A DNA stretch of 64,000 bases from Methanobacterium sp. (lineage in GTDB: Archaea; Methanobacteriota; Methanobacteria; Methanobacteriales; Methanobacteriaceae): the NCBI GenBank assembly GCA_039666455.1, contig JAVSLW010000010.1, forward strand, positions 1-64,000, read 5' to 3'. The translations under genes were made by a program, and so were the position numbers. The notes beneath the pieces are model-generated. The model was not told where the DNA came from. It was given only the letters and a program-made list of their open reading frames with translations, and searched no databases. Positions 47,001 through 56,686 of this stretch are shown piece by piece. Every line of letters starts with the position of its first letter. Position 1 is the stretch's first letter.

Positions 47001-49177
47001 ACAATGTGTGGGTCGGATGTTATGGATTGCAGAAGTACTTCTGCCTCGATGATACCACGGGTCAGATTCTGAAAACTATAGATGTTTCTTCAGTAGGACA
47101 TACACCTTACGGGGCAGTGATAGATCAAAATGGCATTATATGGTCTGCTGGCGGTGAAAATAGAAATATTCTTCAGCTTAACACTAATACCGGCTCTTTT
47201 ACAAGGATTAATATTCCTCACTGGACATATGGCCTTGCCCTAGATGGGAATAACCATCTTTTTGTCACAGGTTACGTGAATTCACGTATTTCCAGGATTG
47301 ATACCTTAAATGGCACGGTGGATTGGACTAAAACTGCTCCTAATGGGGCGAGGGGTGTTGTAGTTACTGAAGATGGTGATGTTTGGACAGCTAATCTGGA
47401 ATCAGATACAGTTACCAGATTCTCCAACGATGGTATTTTGAAAGCTACAATATATCCTGGAAAGGGACCCAGCGCTTTATCAGTTGATAGTGAAGGTAAT
47501 GTCTGGGTTGTTGACTATAATGATGTTTATATTCACCGTATAAACCCCGAAATTAATGGAGTGGACTTCTCTAAACTGATAGTCTCTGGAAGTCATGTGG
47601 GCTACAGTACAATGACGGCTCCTTCATCCAGTGCTTATGATAAGGGAACCTGGACAGTAATTCATGATTCCCTGACTGATAATGCTTATTGGGGTACTGT
47701 TAGCTGGAATAGTTATGAACCAAAGGGTACAAAAGTAACTGTACGTGTTAGAAGTTCCAACGATAAAACTAACTGGTCAAATTGGGAACCGGCAGATAAT
47801 TACTTTAATCTAAAATTAACACCAAATGGACAGTATTTAGAAGTTGAAGTGATTCTTGAGAAGTTTAACAGTACGCAGTCACCTGTAGTTTATGATGTTA
47901 CTGTAAATACTTTGGATTCTACTGCTTTAACAACTGATCTTGGTGTGAGCATCACTGGAAATCAAAGCAGTTTAAATGTAGGGGGTACTGTTAAATTAAC
48001 CATTATAGCAAGAAATGAGGGCCCTAATCCTGCTAATGTTAAGGTTAATTATAAGATTCCGCTTGGTTTGAAATTGTTAAGTAGTCAGGGTACTGGAGCT
48101 TATGATTCAGAGACTGGGGTTTGGAGTGTGGGAATTTTACCTGTTGATAGTAATGTTACAATGGAATTGACTCTTCAAGCTAATAATGCAGGCGCTATTG
48201 TTAACACTGCTACAGTTTACAGTGATTTACCTGATTTAAATCCATTAAATAATCAGGCAGGGTTCAATTTAGTAACTAACGCACCAGACTTGGAATCAAT
48301 TCCATCAGATGAATTGAATCCTTTACATTATACTTTTCCTGATGATATTAGGCCTCCAAATAATCCTCCAACACCGTCTGATACTCCACCAACTCCTGAA
48401 CCACCTATACCTCCTTTACCTCCTTTACCTCCTTTACCTCCTTTACCTCCTTTACCTCCTTTACCTCCAGGTCCTGGACCTACACCACCTGACAATCCTC
48501 CAATTCCACCAAACCCTAATCCGCCTGCTGAACCACAGAAACCATCAACTCAACTTGGTAGAGATATTGCCGGGGTGAGGCAGGCTGTTTCAAGTGGAAA
48601 TACTGAGGAGAATGTGCCTGAGTGGACAGGTGATCCTGGGCCAGAATTTACTCAGGAAGAATATGAAGGTTGGGTTAAAACTATGCTGAAATTCTCTGTT
48701 GAAGTCGCTATTTTAGCTTTCATGGAATTCACACCATCTGGTGGTTCAGCTTCTGGAGAATATTTACAGAGTGTAAAAAGTGCATTTTTAAATAATTTCA
48801 AAGCATTAAACACGATATCTAGCTACTTTAACAAAGTGATGCGTACAAAACAAATTTTGGATGTTTTAGCTAAGGCAAATAAAATTATTAATAATCCTAC
48901 TGTTCAAAAGGCTTTGAAGACCTGGGACGAATTATTAAATAAAGCTGGTTTCAATTATGGAATGGAAGTGTTTAAAAGAGGCATGTATAAGTTATTCCCG
49001 GGTCAAGAGGCTAAAATTGATGCTTTATTATTAGCATATTCAAGTGCACAGTTTATTCAAGATCCTGATGGCACAATAAATGCTGTAATAGACATTATCA
49101 CCAGTCTAATGAAAGGGCAACTTCCTGATCGTGAAAGTTTTGAGAAAGTATTTATTTTTGACCCAGTACAGGATTAA
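44028..49177 (+). CDS. Giant secreted beta-propeller/DUF11 surface protein with variable C-terminal domain; one apparent frameshift
   Basis: ATG 44028 opens a signal peptide (MIRRVMFFILLFAFTLVF). Next come streptogramin-lyase/NHL-like propeller repeats (IWVPNSNEGTVSKVN, GDVWIANSAAGTVTRYSNDG), an EF-hand loop DLDGNGVITADE, a DUF11 repeat and a C-terminal-like helix (LNFSGLAILLVLFGSYLNKR). Directly fused is a second complete paralogue with its own signal-like segment (KWLLLIIVLFGVLLFCSTSF), propeller, DUF11 domain, Pro-rich linker (48345-48540), QLGRDIAGVRQAVSSG, and about 190 unique residues. One base is missing near 44508, switching frame between EILP and GEDECVLW; restored, the protein has about 1,716 residues. 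The first stop in the unshifted frame would truncate it at 44711. Likely a surface adhesin or effector-delivery stick. Confidence 0.85.
48410..48468 (+). repeat. 9-bp microsatellite encoding PPL repeats
   Basis: The unit CCTCCTTTA is repeated six times plus CCTCC, encoding a (PPL)n segment of the proline-rich linker. Slippage in units of 9 keeps the frame, so the linker length can vary freely between cells. Confidence 0.9.
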
Positions 49178-49199
49178 ATAATATCTGAGGTGTATTATA

Positions 49200-50132
49200 A
49201 TGGGCATTATTGATAAGATGGAAGAGAAGATAGAGGAGATGGATAAGAAAAGTAAGCAGAATATGGAGGATCTTTTTAGTTATCTTGGGGGTTTGGATAT
49301 CAGGGGTTTGGACGGTATTCTTTCTGAAATTAAGAATATTAGGGATTCTGGGTTTTATAAAAAATTGATAGATGCTTCGAATTCTGATAAATTTGATGGT
49401 GATATTGATTTTTTGGGGGATTTGCCAAAACACAGAATAGAAATTCTATCATATGATAATTTAAAAAAAGGTGGTTTGTTTACAACAATTTTCACAAAAT
49501 CAATTATTACTGTTCAAGATACGCTTACTTTATATTCTTTTATTGAATCTGTTTATTTTATGCATAAAAGTCCTTTGGAAAAGGAGGATATGTTGAATAT
49601 TTATTTTAGTGGTTTGGATGAGAGGATTATTTTTGCTTTAGATGATTTTAACACGGTTGAGCTTGAAAATTTGCCTGAACCCACCCCAGAATATATTAAA
49701 TCACTGGGCAAAACCTATTGGGAAGAAAAAAAACTCTACAAAAAATTAAACAAACTAATGTTCGAAGTAATGGATTTTAGTTTGAATTATCCAGACTTTA
49801 AAGATTGGTCTTCTGAATATAGGTCTACTGAGGATCTTTTTGTTCAATTTTTAGCGGCCTGTAATGCAGTGAATAATGGCCGTTTAGGAATTGGAACTGA
49901 AGATACTATTGTGGCATATAAAACTTTTTTTAAGCTTATTAAAACAGATGTTACCAAGTACAAAGCTATTCCTGAGAGAATAACTGATCTGGATAATCAT
50001 GGCGATTATTTAGTTTGTAAGAAGTGTGGAACCTATTATCAAATCCCTGAAGGTGAATCAGTAGACGATTACTCTGATAATTGTGAGTGCGGGGGAAAAT
50101 TAAAGTATTTGGGCTCTCCTGCTATAAAATAA
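49200..50132 (+). CDS. Partner/immunity-like protein A of cassette 1, with C-terminal zinc ribbon
   Basis: A cytosolic 310-residue protein without signal or membrane segment. The N-terminus is a charged helical region (MEEKIEEMDKKSKQNMEDLF). The core shares motifs with the products at 51546 and 54382: YFSGLDERIIFALDDF, PEPTPEYIKSLGK, LAACNAVNNGRLGIGTEDTI and VAYKTFFKLIKTDVTKYK. A zinc ribbon ends it (CKKCGTYYQI...CECGGKL). It starts 22 bases after the surface gene with a GAGGTG site. I do not recognise the family. By position it would be the immunity or chaperone partner of the preceding C-terminal domain; this is inference. Confidence 0.65.
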   Translation: MGIIDKMEEKIEEMDKKSKQNMEDLFSYLGGLDIRGLDGILSEIKNIRDSGFYKKLIDASNSDKFDGDIDFLGDLPKHRIEILSYDNLKKGGLFTTIFTKSIITVQDTLTLYSFIESVYFMHKSPLEKEDMLNIYFSGLDERIIFALDDFNTVELENLPEPTPEYIKSLGKTYWEEKKLYKKLNKLMFEVMDFSLNYPDFKDWSSEYRSTEDLFVQFLAACNAVNNGRLGIGTEDTIVAYKTFFKLIKTDVTKYKAIPERITDLDNHGDYLVCKKCGTYYQIPEGESVDDYSDNCECGGKLKYLGSPAIK

Positions 50133-50172
50133 GATAAATAATAAAAATAACACTTACTGGACCACTATAAGC

Positions 50173-51534
50173 TTGAACAGTTATGAACCACATGGTACAA
50201 AGATTACAGTACGTGTTAGAAGCTCTAACGATAAACAAAGCTGGTCTGCATGGGAGGATGCTATAAATGGTGCTAGTTTACGTTTAACTCCGCGTGGAAG
50301 GTATTTAGAAGTTGAAGTAACTCTAGAGAAGTTTAACAGTGCACAGTCACCTGTAGTTTACGATGTTACTGTAAATACTTTGGATTCTACTGCTTTAACA
50401 ACAGATCTTGGTGCGAGCATCACTGGAAATCAAAGCAGCTTGAATGTTGGTGAAACAGTTAAATTAACCGTTACAGCTTTTAATAATGGTCCAAATAGTG
50501 CAAGTGTTAAGGTTAATTATAAGATTCCGCTTGGTTTGAAATTGTTAAGCAGTCAAGGAACTGGAACTTACGATTCCGATACTGGAATTTGGAATGTGGG
50601 AGTTTTACCTGCTGGAGGTGATGCTACAATGGAATTAATCCTTCAGGCTAATAATGCAGGTTCTATTGTGAATACTGCTATTGTTTACAGTGATTTACCT
50701 GATTTAAATCCATTAAATAATCAGGCGGGGTTCAATTTAGTAGCTAACGCACCAGACTTGGATGATATTCCAGGGGATGGGTTGAATGGTTTGCCATATG
50801 ATTTCCCTGATGAAGTTAAGCCTCCGAATAACCCACCTAATAATCCTCCAAATCAGCCTCCTAATAATCCACCTGCTCCACCAACACCTCCAAATCCTAA
50901 TCCTCCAATTCCACCTACACCACCAGGTCCAGGTCCTGGGTCATCCAATCCACCACGTACGCAGTTAGATCGTGATATTGGCTATGTTAGGGGTTATGTA
51001 GGATATACTCCTAGTAATAATCAAAACACTAATGATAGCTCAAATGGAAATCAGACTACACAACCACCTCAAATGCCAGGATGGGACGTAGATACAAGTG
51101 TTATTGAACAATTAATATTAGCTTCGTGTCTTGTATCGGGCGGGTTAGCGTTTGCTTTCCTTTCTGATACAGATATGAAAAATAAAATAGCTAAATTTGT
51201 TGTAGATAAGGCTGCCGGTAAAAACTTTGTATTTAGACCTCAAGATGTGGCTTTATTTGCATTAGATGTAGTATGCTTCTTAGTTAGCCCCGATCTTTTC
51301 AGTTATGTGATGATTGTCTATCAAACATTTGCATTTATGCAATATATAGATATTTTAACTAAGTCCGTCCAAACAAATATCTATGCTATATTTTCGGCGG
51401 TTATTCTAATGTTAAGTTTAGCTGTTATTCTTAAGAACATAGCAGATAATAAATTAAATAGTCCCTTATTTAATGCCATAGACTGGATTGAACAGTTTGT
51501 AAAAGATTATATTAAGAAATTATTTGGAAAGTAG
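50173..51534 (+). CDS. Orphan cassette 2: DUF11 tail + Pro-rich linker + membrane C-terminal domain, no signal peptide
   Basis: Homology to the full-length gene begins abruptly at about 50150 (NTYWTTISLNSYEP matching NAYWGTVSWNSYEP), and the first usable start is TTG 50173. The DUF11 region is almost a copy of the full-length one. A linker PPNNPPNNPPNQPPNNPP, then TQLDRDIGYVRGYVG, leads to about 180 unique residues with three hydrophobic segments (VIEQLILASCLVSGGLAFAF; LDVVCFLVSPDLFSYVMIVY; IYAIFSAVILMLSLAVIL). Without signal or propeller it is probably a silent tip that becomes useful only after recombination, or a cytosolic fragment. Confidence 0.75.
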   Translation: MNSYEPHGTKITVRVRSSNDKQSWSAWEDAINGASLRLTPRGRYLEVEVTLEKFNSAQSPVVYDVTVNTLDSTALTTDLGASITGNQSSLNVGETVKLTVTAFNNGPNSASVKVNYKIPLGLKLLSSQGTGTYDSDTGIWNVGVLPAGGDATMELILQANNAGSIVNTAIVYSDLPDLNPLNNQAGFNLVANAPDLDDIPGDGLNGLPYDFPDEVKPPNNPPNNPPNQPPNNPPAPPTPPNPNPPIPPTPPGPGPGSSNPPRTQLDRDIGYVRGYVGYTPSNNQNTNDSSNGNQTTQPPQMPGWDVDTSVIEQLILASCLVSGGLAFAFLSDTDMKNKIAKFVVDKAAGKNFVFRPQDVALFALDVVCFLVSPDLFSYVMIVYQTFAFMQYIDILTKSVQTNIYAIFSAVILMLSLAVILKNIADNKLNSPLFNAIDWIEQFVKDYIKKLFGK

Positions 51535-51545
51535 GAGACATGTCA

Positions 51546-52517
51546 ATGGCGTCATTTAAAAAAATTTTTCAATCAACAGATGAAAAGCTAGAATTATTAA
51601 TCGATGATTTTAGAAAAGAATATGGGTCTATTTTTGATTTTATTATTGTTAATTTGGATGATCTTGAAAAATTAGGTTATGATGATTTTTTGGTTAGTGT
51701 TTCTAAAAGGGCATATCCTCCTTATTTTGACGCTGATGATCTTTTTAGTTTTGATAAAAATGTTATTGCTGGAGGAGATACAAAAAAGATTAGGAAATAT
51801 ATTGATAAAATGCGCCTTAGGAATTTAGCAAAAAAAGAATTAATTTACTGGACTTCAGAAGGACCGACTAATAGGCTAATTTATGGGGCTTTTGAAGGAT
51901 ATAAAAATGCTTATATTGAATATGCCCATTTTTCTAGAATTTATCTCTTTTTGGAAAGGCTTTATTGTAGGGTTGTTGGTAGAAAATTAGGGCTTTTTGA
52001 TTTATTTAATGTTTATTTCAGTGGTTTAGATGAATCAATAACTTTTAATCTAGATAAATTTGATATAAATACTCATACAAGAGAACCTACAGCAGAATTC
52101 TTTAAAAAACTAGATAAAATAAAGAATCCCGACCAAGAAGTGGTTAATTGTGAATATGAATTTCGAAAAATCATGAGAATGAGCCTATCTTTAAAATATG
52201 GAAACTTTGGTTCATTTGCAAGGATTGAAGAAGAGTTTGTATCTTATCTTGCTGGCTGTAGTGCTGTGAATGATGACAGATCAGGACTTACTATTGATGA
52301 TTATATTACAGCTTATAGGACTTATTATAAGCTTCTAAAAACTGATGTAACCCAATATAGGTGCAAAAGAGAGCTATTTCATGATTATGATTATGGTGGC
52401 TATTTAATGTGTAAAGAATGTAATGGTTACTATAAACTAGAAGAAGGCGAATTTCCTGATGATTTTGATAAGTGTCAGTGTGGTGGAGAGTTAGAATATA
52501 AAATAGAATTAAATTAG
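51546..52517 (+). CDS. Partner/immunity-like protein B of cassette 2, with C-terminal zinc ribbon
   Basis: A 323-residue soluble paralogue of the product at 49200. The shared core reads VYFSGLDESITFNLDKFD, REPTAEFFKKLDK, SYLAGCSAVNDDRSGLTIDD and AYRTYYKLLKTDVTQYR. The zinc ribbon CKECNGYYKLEEGE...CQCGGELEY ends it. The N-terminal 120 residues differ, as expected if this part recognises a different tip. It follows the orphan by 11 bases; ATG 51546 is preferred to 51540 for spacing from AGGAG. Confidence 0.65.
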   Translation: MASFKKIFQSTDEKLELLIDDFRKEYGSIFDFIIVNLDDLEKLGYDDFLVSVSKRAYPPYFDADDLFSFDKNVIAGGDTKKIRKYIDKMRLRNLAKKELIYWTSEGPTNRLIYGAFEGYKNAYIEYAHFSRIYLFLERLYCRVVGRKLGLFDLFNVYFSGLDESITFNLDKFDINTHTREPTAEFFKKLDKIKNPDQEVVNCEYEFRKIMRMSLSLKYGNFGSFARIEEEFVSYLAGCSAVNDDRSGLTIDDYITAYRTYYKLLKTDVTQYRCKRELFHDYDYGGYLMCKECNGYYKLEEGEFPDDFDKCQCGGELEYKIELN

Positions 52518-52571
52518 CAAGTTTAATAAGGATTATATCCATATTTCAATGACTTAAAGGAGAATTAAACT

Positions 52572-53090
52572 ATGAAAGGGAAATTCAATGGTTTAATAGT
52601 TTGTAAGAAATGTAATGGCTATTATGAGCTTCAATCTGGTGAATCTCCCACTGATTTCGATAAATGTCAGTGCGGTGGGAAGTTAGAGTATTCAGAATTT
52701 TCAAGTAATTTAAAACCTGCTAAAAATCAATTGAAATACGCATTAATTTTAGGAATTGTTATAGGTTTTATTTCATCTTTCTTATTGAAAATGGTAGTTT
52801 TAGGAGTATTGGCTGGTGGTTTTGTGGCTGCTTATAGGTTTGGCGGCACTTTAAAGGATGGTTTAAAAAGCGGTTTTATTACTGGTGCTATTATAATGTT
52901 TTTAATTAATTTAATGATTCTAATTGGAGGATTTATTAAAAATCAAGATAATTATGGGATTTTAGGAATCAATGTTCATGGGCCTGTTATGACTATCATT
53001 TTTTTAATAATTACCATGTTTATTGGAGGAGTAATAGCAGCAATTACTGGTTTGATTGGAGTGAAAATAAAATCTATAATAAGCAAATGA
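52572..53090 (+). CDS. Zinc-ribbon membrane protein of the cassette array
   Basis: A 172-residue protein whose first 40 residues are nearly the zinc ribbon of the preceding gene (CKKCNGYYELQSGESPTDFD, then CQCGGKLEY). This module is fused to a four-helix membrane domain (YALILGIVIGFISSFLLKMV, FITGAIIMFLINLMILIGGF, VMTIIFLIITMFIGGVIAAI). The membrane part resembles DUF5518-like proteins common in Methanobacteriales. It may be a second partner for the membrane-type tip of cassette 2. AAGGAG precedes the ATG. Confidence 0.65.
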   Translation: MKGKFNGLIVCKKCNGYYELQSGESPTDFDKCQCGGKLEYSEFSSNLKPAKNQLKYALILGIVIGFISSFLLKMVVLGVLAGGFVAAYRFGGTLKDGLKSGFITGAIIMFLINLMILIGGFIKNQDNYGILGINVHGPVMTIIFLIITMFIGGVIAAITGLIGVKIKSIISK

Positions 53091-53213
53091 AGCAATATTT
53101 ATAATTAGAATCTTATTTAGAAATGTCCCATAAAGTATTTAGAAGTTGAAGTAGCTCTTGAGAAGTTTAATAGTACACAATCACCTGTAGTTTATGATGT
53201 TACTGTAAGTACT

Positions 53214-54365
53214 TTGGATTCTACTGCTTTGGCAACTGATCTTGGTGTGACTATCACTGGAAATAAAAATACTTTAAATCTGGGCGATACTGTTAAATTA
53301 GCCGTTACAGCTTTTAATAATGGTCCAAATAGTGCTAATGTCAAAGTAGATTATAAGATTCCGTTTGGTTTGAAATTGTTAAGTTATAATGGGGAGGGAA
53401 CATATGATTCAAGTACTGGTATTTGGAGTGTAGGGATATTACCTGCTGGAAGCAATGCGTCAATGGAGTTGACTCTTCAGGCTAATAATACTGGTTATTT
53501 TGTTAATTTAGTTAGTGTTTATGGTGATTTGGCGTTGTTCAGTACTAAGAGTTTAAGTGGGGTGGTTAGGGCGTTTTCAGTGAAAGCTGCTTCAGTGGGT
53601 GATCTTAATCCTGGTAATAATCAGGCGAGTTATGATATAACTTCAATTGATCCAGTACAAACCGCTGATACGAATACTTTTACGTATGATTTTCCTCCTG
53701 TTACTCCACCTACACAGCCACAACCACCGAATAATCCTCCTACACCCCCTGGACCTATTCCACCTGAACCACAACCTCCAGGTCCAACACCTCCAAATAA
53801 TCCACTACATCCTACAAGTCAGCTTGGACGTGATATTGCCGGAGTTAGAAATGCAATTTCACAGGGTACATTGAAAGATGCTATGAATAAATCTGTACTA
53901 CCTGAATGGAATTTAACTCAGGATAATGAGCCTGAAGAGCCTGAAGAGGATCCACCATTGTGGTTTTATGCTATAATCATAATAGGTGCTTTAATTGGAG
54001 CCGCTTTAGTCATTACTCCTGCAGGAGAATACTTGCAAAGAATAATAAATGGAATTCTCGCAGCATTGTCATCTGCATGGGTGTATTTGTCTTATTTGGG
54101 TTATTCATTGAAAAAATTCCTTGAAAATGCAATATTAAGGATTTTTATTCAGTATGAGAGCTATATTTCGGCTGTTCTTCAGGAATTATATTCTACTCCT
54201 TTAACTGGTATTGGACCTACTACAATAATTGGACTTGGTTTAAGATTTTTAGCAGAAAAATTTCCAGTTCTTAAACCTTTCATTGCACCTTTTATACATA
54301 CTTTAGACCAATTAACATACTATGAAATTTCCAAAAAATTAAATGAATTATTTAACAAAAAATAG
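53214..54365 (+). CDS. Orphan cassette 3: DUF11 tail + Pro-rich linker + membrane C-terminal domain
   Basis: Homology starts in mid-domain at about 53139 (YLEVEVALEKFNSTQSPVVY); the first possible start is TTG 53214. A DUF11 repeat is followed by a linker rich in PPNNPPTPPGP, then TSQLGRDIAGVRNAISQG and about 170 unique residues: an acidic stretch, a strong helix WFYAIIIIGALIGAALVI, and amphipathic helices ending KKLNELFNKK. Bases 53521-53801 are almost identical to 55403-55683 in cassette 4. There is no signal peptide. Confidence 0.75.
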   Translation: MDSTALATDLGVTITGNKNTLNLGDTVKLAVTAFNNGPNSANVKVDYKIPFGLKLLSYNGEGTYDSSTGIWSVGILPAGSNASMELTLQANNTGYFVNLVSVYGDLALFSTKSLSGVVRAFSVKAASVGDLNPGNNQASYDITSIDPVQTADTNTFTYDFPPVTPPTQPQPPNNPPTPPGPIPPEPQPPGPTPPNNPLHPTSQLGRDIAGVRNAISQGTLKDAMNKSVLPEWNLTQDNEPEEPEEDPPLWFYAIIIIGALIGAALVITPAGEYLQRIINGILAALSSAWVYLSYLGYSLKKFLENAILRIFIQYESYISAVLQELYSTPLTGIGPTTIIGLGLRFLAEKFPVLKPFIAPFIHTLDQLTYYEISKKLNELFNKK

Positions 54366-54381
54366 TATATTTGGTGATATA

Positions 54382-55101
54382 ATGCCATCTCATAATGATC
54401 TAGCAAATTATGGTTTGAAAAGACTAAGAAAAGTTTGTTCTTCTGATTTAGATGAATTAATGACTGAATTACATTTTTTAATTGATTCAGGTTATTATCA
54501 TAATTTATTGGAAATTTATTATAACTGGAAAGAACCCGTACCTTTATTAAGTGATAACACAACAGAAATTGCCCTTGAAAGTTCTCTTTTAGTTATGGCA
54601 GCTGAAAATCTAAAGAACTTTCCTGTTAAATTTCTATCAGATTTAATTGATTATAACACGTTTTATTTTTTCTTTCCTTTTCTGGAATGGATTTATTCAA
54701 TGAATTTGGGGAGACAATTAACTGCAGAAGACGTTAGGAAAATATTTAAAAATGACATTGGTGAAAGAATTGTATTTGCATTAGAGGATTTTGATAAAAT
54801 TAATGAAATATCAAAGCCAACTCCGGAATTTTTTCAGAAACTCAGGAAACTAAAATGGAAAAATAGACAAACCAAAAAAATTTACAATGAAGTGAATAAA
54901 ATAGTATCACTTTTTATTTTTAAAAAATATAGTTTTAAAGAGTCATCTTTTAGTATTAGGCAGGAGGACATAGTGTTATTTTTAGCAGGTTGCAGTGCAG
55001 TAAACAAAGAAAAGGAAAAAATAGATGAAAAAGACGTTATACGTGCCTATAAAACATTATTTAAAATCATTAAAACGGATATATCAAAATTTATAGACTA
55101 A
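54382..55101 (+). CDS. Partner/immunity-like protein C of cassette 3
   Basis: A 239-residue paralogue of the products at 49200 and 51546, shortened at the C-terminus so the zinc ribbon is missing. Shared motifs are KNDIGERIVFALEDFDKI, KPTPEFFQKLRKLKW, LFLAGCSAVNKEKEKIDEKD and AYKTLFKIIKTDISKFI. ATG 54382 follows GGTGAT; the gene begins 16 bases after the orphan stop. The missing ribbon may have been cut off when cassette 4 arrived, since cassette 4 homology starts immediately after the stop. Confidence 0.65.
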   Translation: MPSHNDLANYGLKRLRKVCSSDLDELMTELHFLIDSGYYHNLLEIYYNWKEPVPLLSDNTTEIALESSLLVMAAENLKNFPVKFLSDLIDYNTFYFFFPFLEWIYSMNLGRQLTAEDVRKIFKNDIGERIVFALEDFDKINEISKPTPEFFQKLRKLKWKNRQTKKIYNEVNKIVSLFIFKKYSFKESSFSIRQEDIVLFLAGCSAVNKEKEKIDEKDVIRAYKTLFKIIKTDISKFID

Positions 55102-55128
55102 ACAACCACTTCAACTACAGATCTGGCT

Positions 55129-56049
55129 GTGACTATCACTGGAGATAAAAATAGTTTAAATGTTGGTGATACTGTTAAATTAACTATCACATCCTTGAAT
55201 AATGGGCCAAAATCGGCTGATATTAAAGTGGATTACAAAATATCTTTCGGTTTGAAGTTATTAAGCAGTCAGGGAACTGGAACTTACGATTCAGAGACTG
55301 GGGTTTGGAATGTTGGGATATTACCTGCTGGAGGTAATGCTACAATGGAGTTGACTCTTCAAACTAATAATGCTGGTCATTTCATTAATTTAGTGTCGGT
55401 TTATGGTGATTTGGCGTTGTTCAGTACTAAGAGTTTAAGTGGGGTGGTTAGGGCGTTTTCAGTGAAAGCTGCTTCAGTGGGTGATCCTAATCCTGGTAAT
55501 AATCAGGCGAGTTATGATATAACTTCAATTGATCCAGTACAAACCGCTGATACGAATACTTTTACGTATGATTTTCCTCCTGTTACTCCACCTACACAGC
55601 CACAACCACCGAATAATCCTCCTACACCCCCTGGACCTACTCCACCTGAACCACAACCTCCAGGTCCAACACCTCCAAATAATTCATCACAGCCTACAGG
55701 TCAGCTTGGACGTGATATTTTAACGGTTCGAGATGTAGTTTCAACTGGAACACAACTTGATGCAGGGAAATTAGTTTGTGAACAGAATGATCAAAATAGC
55801 TGGAAAACCGTAGGAGATATATTAAATGAAGTGTTTGGTTCACCTGATTTTGATATATTAGCTTTAATTGCTCTACTTGCTTATATGACATCATTTTTAT
55901 TAAGTGCAGGATATGGGCTATTACTTGGATGGACAATTGCAGGAATTATGGCTGCATCATTTTTGGTTTATGCTGCTATTTTATTTATTATAACAATGTT
56001 GATATTAATATGGGTATTATATAAATTTTATAGCCGTCCAAAATCATAA
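55129..56049 (+). CDS. Orphan cassette 4: DUF11 tail + Pro-rich linker + short membrane C-terminal domain
   Basis: Homology begins at about 55108, immediately after the preceding stop (STTDLAVTITGDKNSLNVGD); the first start is GTG 55129. The DUF11 and linker parts are nearly those of cassette 3. After TGQLGRDILTVRDVVSTG the tip is short (about 105 residues) and very hydrophobic: ILALIALLAYMTSFLLSAGY, then GLLLGWTIAGIMAASFLV and AAILFIITMLILIWVLYKFY. A pore-forming or membrane-inserting role is conceivable. The next gene follows 13 bases later. Confidence 0.75.
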   Translation: MTITGDKNSLNVGDTVKLTITSLNNGPKSADIKVDYKISFGLKLLSSQGTGTYDSETGVWNVGILPAGGNATMELTLQTNNAGHFINLVSVYGDLALFSTKSLSGVVRAFSVKAASVGDPNPGNNQASYDITSIDPVQTADTNTFTYDFPPVTPPTQPQPPNNPPTPPGPTPPEPQPPGPTPPNNSSQPTGQLGRDILTVRDVVSTGTQLDAGKLVCEQNDQNSWKTVGDILNEVFGSPDFDILALIALLAYMTSFLLSAGYGLLLGWTIAGIMAASFLVYAAILFIITMLILIWVLYKFYSRPKS

Positions 56050-56062
56050 AGGAGAATAAATC

Positions 56063-56686
56063 TTGACATCAGAGAATATCCAAGCTGAAAAAATGGTTGA
56101 AGGGTTAATTGCATATATAATGGAGTTTGAGCCGGATAGACCCCCAGCACCGATAGGTATTATCCCTTATTCTTTTAACACCTTTTTTAAACTATTATCT
56201 AAGCAGAAACAAAGAAATTATTTTGTAAAGAATGTTCCTGATTTGTATCAAGAAACTCGAAAAGAAATGGAATCTTATTTTGAAAATGCAACAAAATTTG
56301 ATGCTAAAGATATATTGAAAATTTTTTTCCTATTAATTTTATGGATATCTGCTCTAGGAGGATTATTTATATTTATGTTTGGACTAATTCTTGATTTTAA
56401 TTTTTTTCAAGGAATTTTGTCTATTATCATAGTGGGCACACCAAGTACATATTTATTTCTTGTATGGATGATTACAAGGCGTAGAAACTATTTTGGAAAG
56501 AAATACGATGAAAACATAAAAAGAGCAGTTCAACACTTAATTGATTATGGCAGAGATAAAATTATAGAAGAAAACCTCAATCCCAAAGATTTTCCTATTA
56601 AATTAAGGCATAAGGATTATACTGGTTTAGTTTATGAAAAGAAAGGTAAAAATAATTATGTGGGGTTTTTTAGAAATGAAGAATAA
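56063..56686 (+). CDS. Partner/immunity-like membrane protein D of cassette 4
   Basis: A 207-residue protein unrelated to partners A-C. Two to three helices lie near residues 92-140 (IFFLLILWISALGGLFIFMF, then FQGILSIIIVGTPSTYLFLV), between a soluble N-terminal segment and a basic C-terminal one (RRRNYFGKKYDENIKRAVQH). Immunity proteins against membrane-active toxins are often membrane proteins of this size, which fits its place after a membrane tip. The start is TTG 56063 behind an excellent AAAGGAG. Confidence 0.6.
   Translation: MTSENIQAEKMVEGLIAYIMEFEPDRPPAPIGIIPYSFNTFFKLLSKQKQRNYFVKNVPDLYQETRKEMESYFENATKFDAKDILKIFFLLILWISALGGLFIFMFGLILDFNFFQGILSIIIVGTPSTYLFLVWMITRRRNYFGKKYDENIKRAVQHLIDYGRDKIIEENLNPKDFPIKLRHKDYTGLVYEKKGKNNYVGFFRNEE

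Noticed and set aside
48342..48578. Leucine/histidine-rich open frames overlapping the proline-rich linkers (also near 50786, 53647 and 55529)
   Set aside because: They are out-of-frame readings of CCTCCA-type repeats with no independent support.
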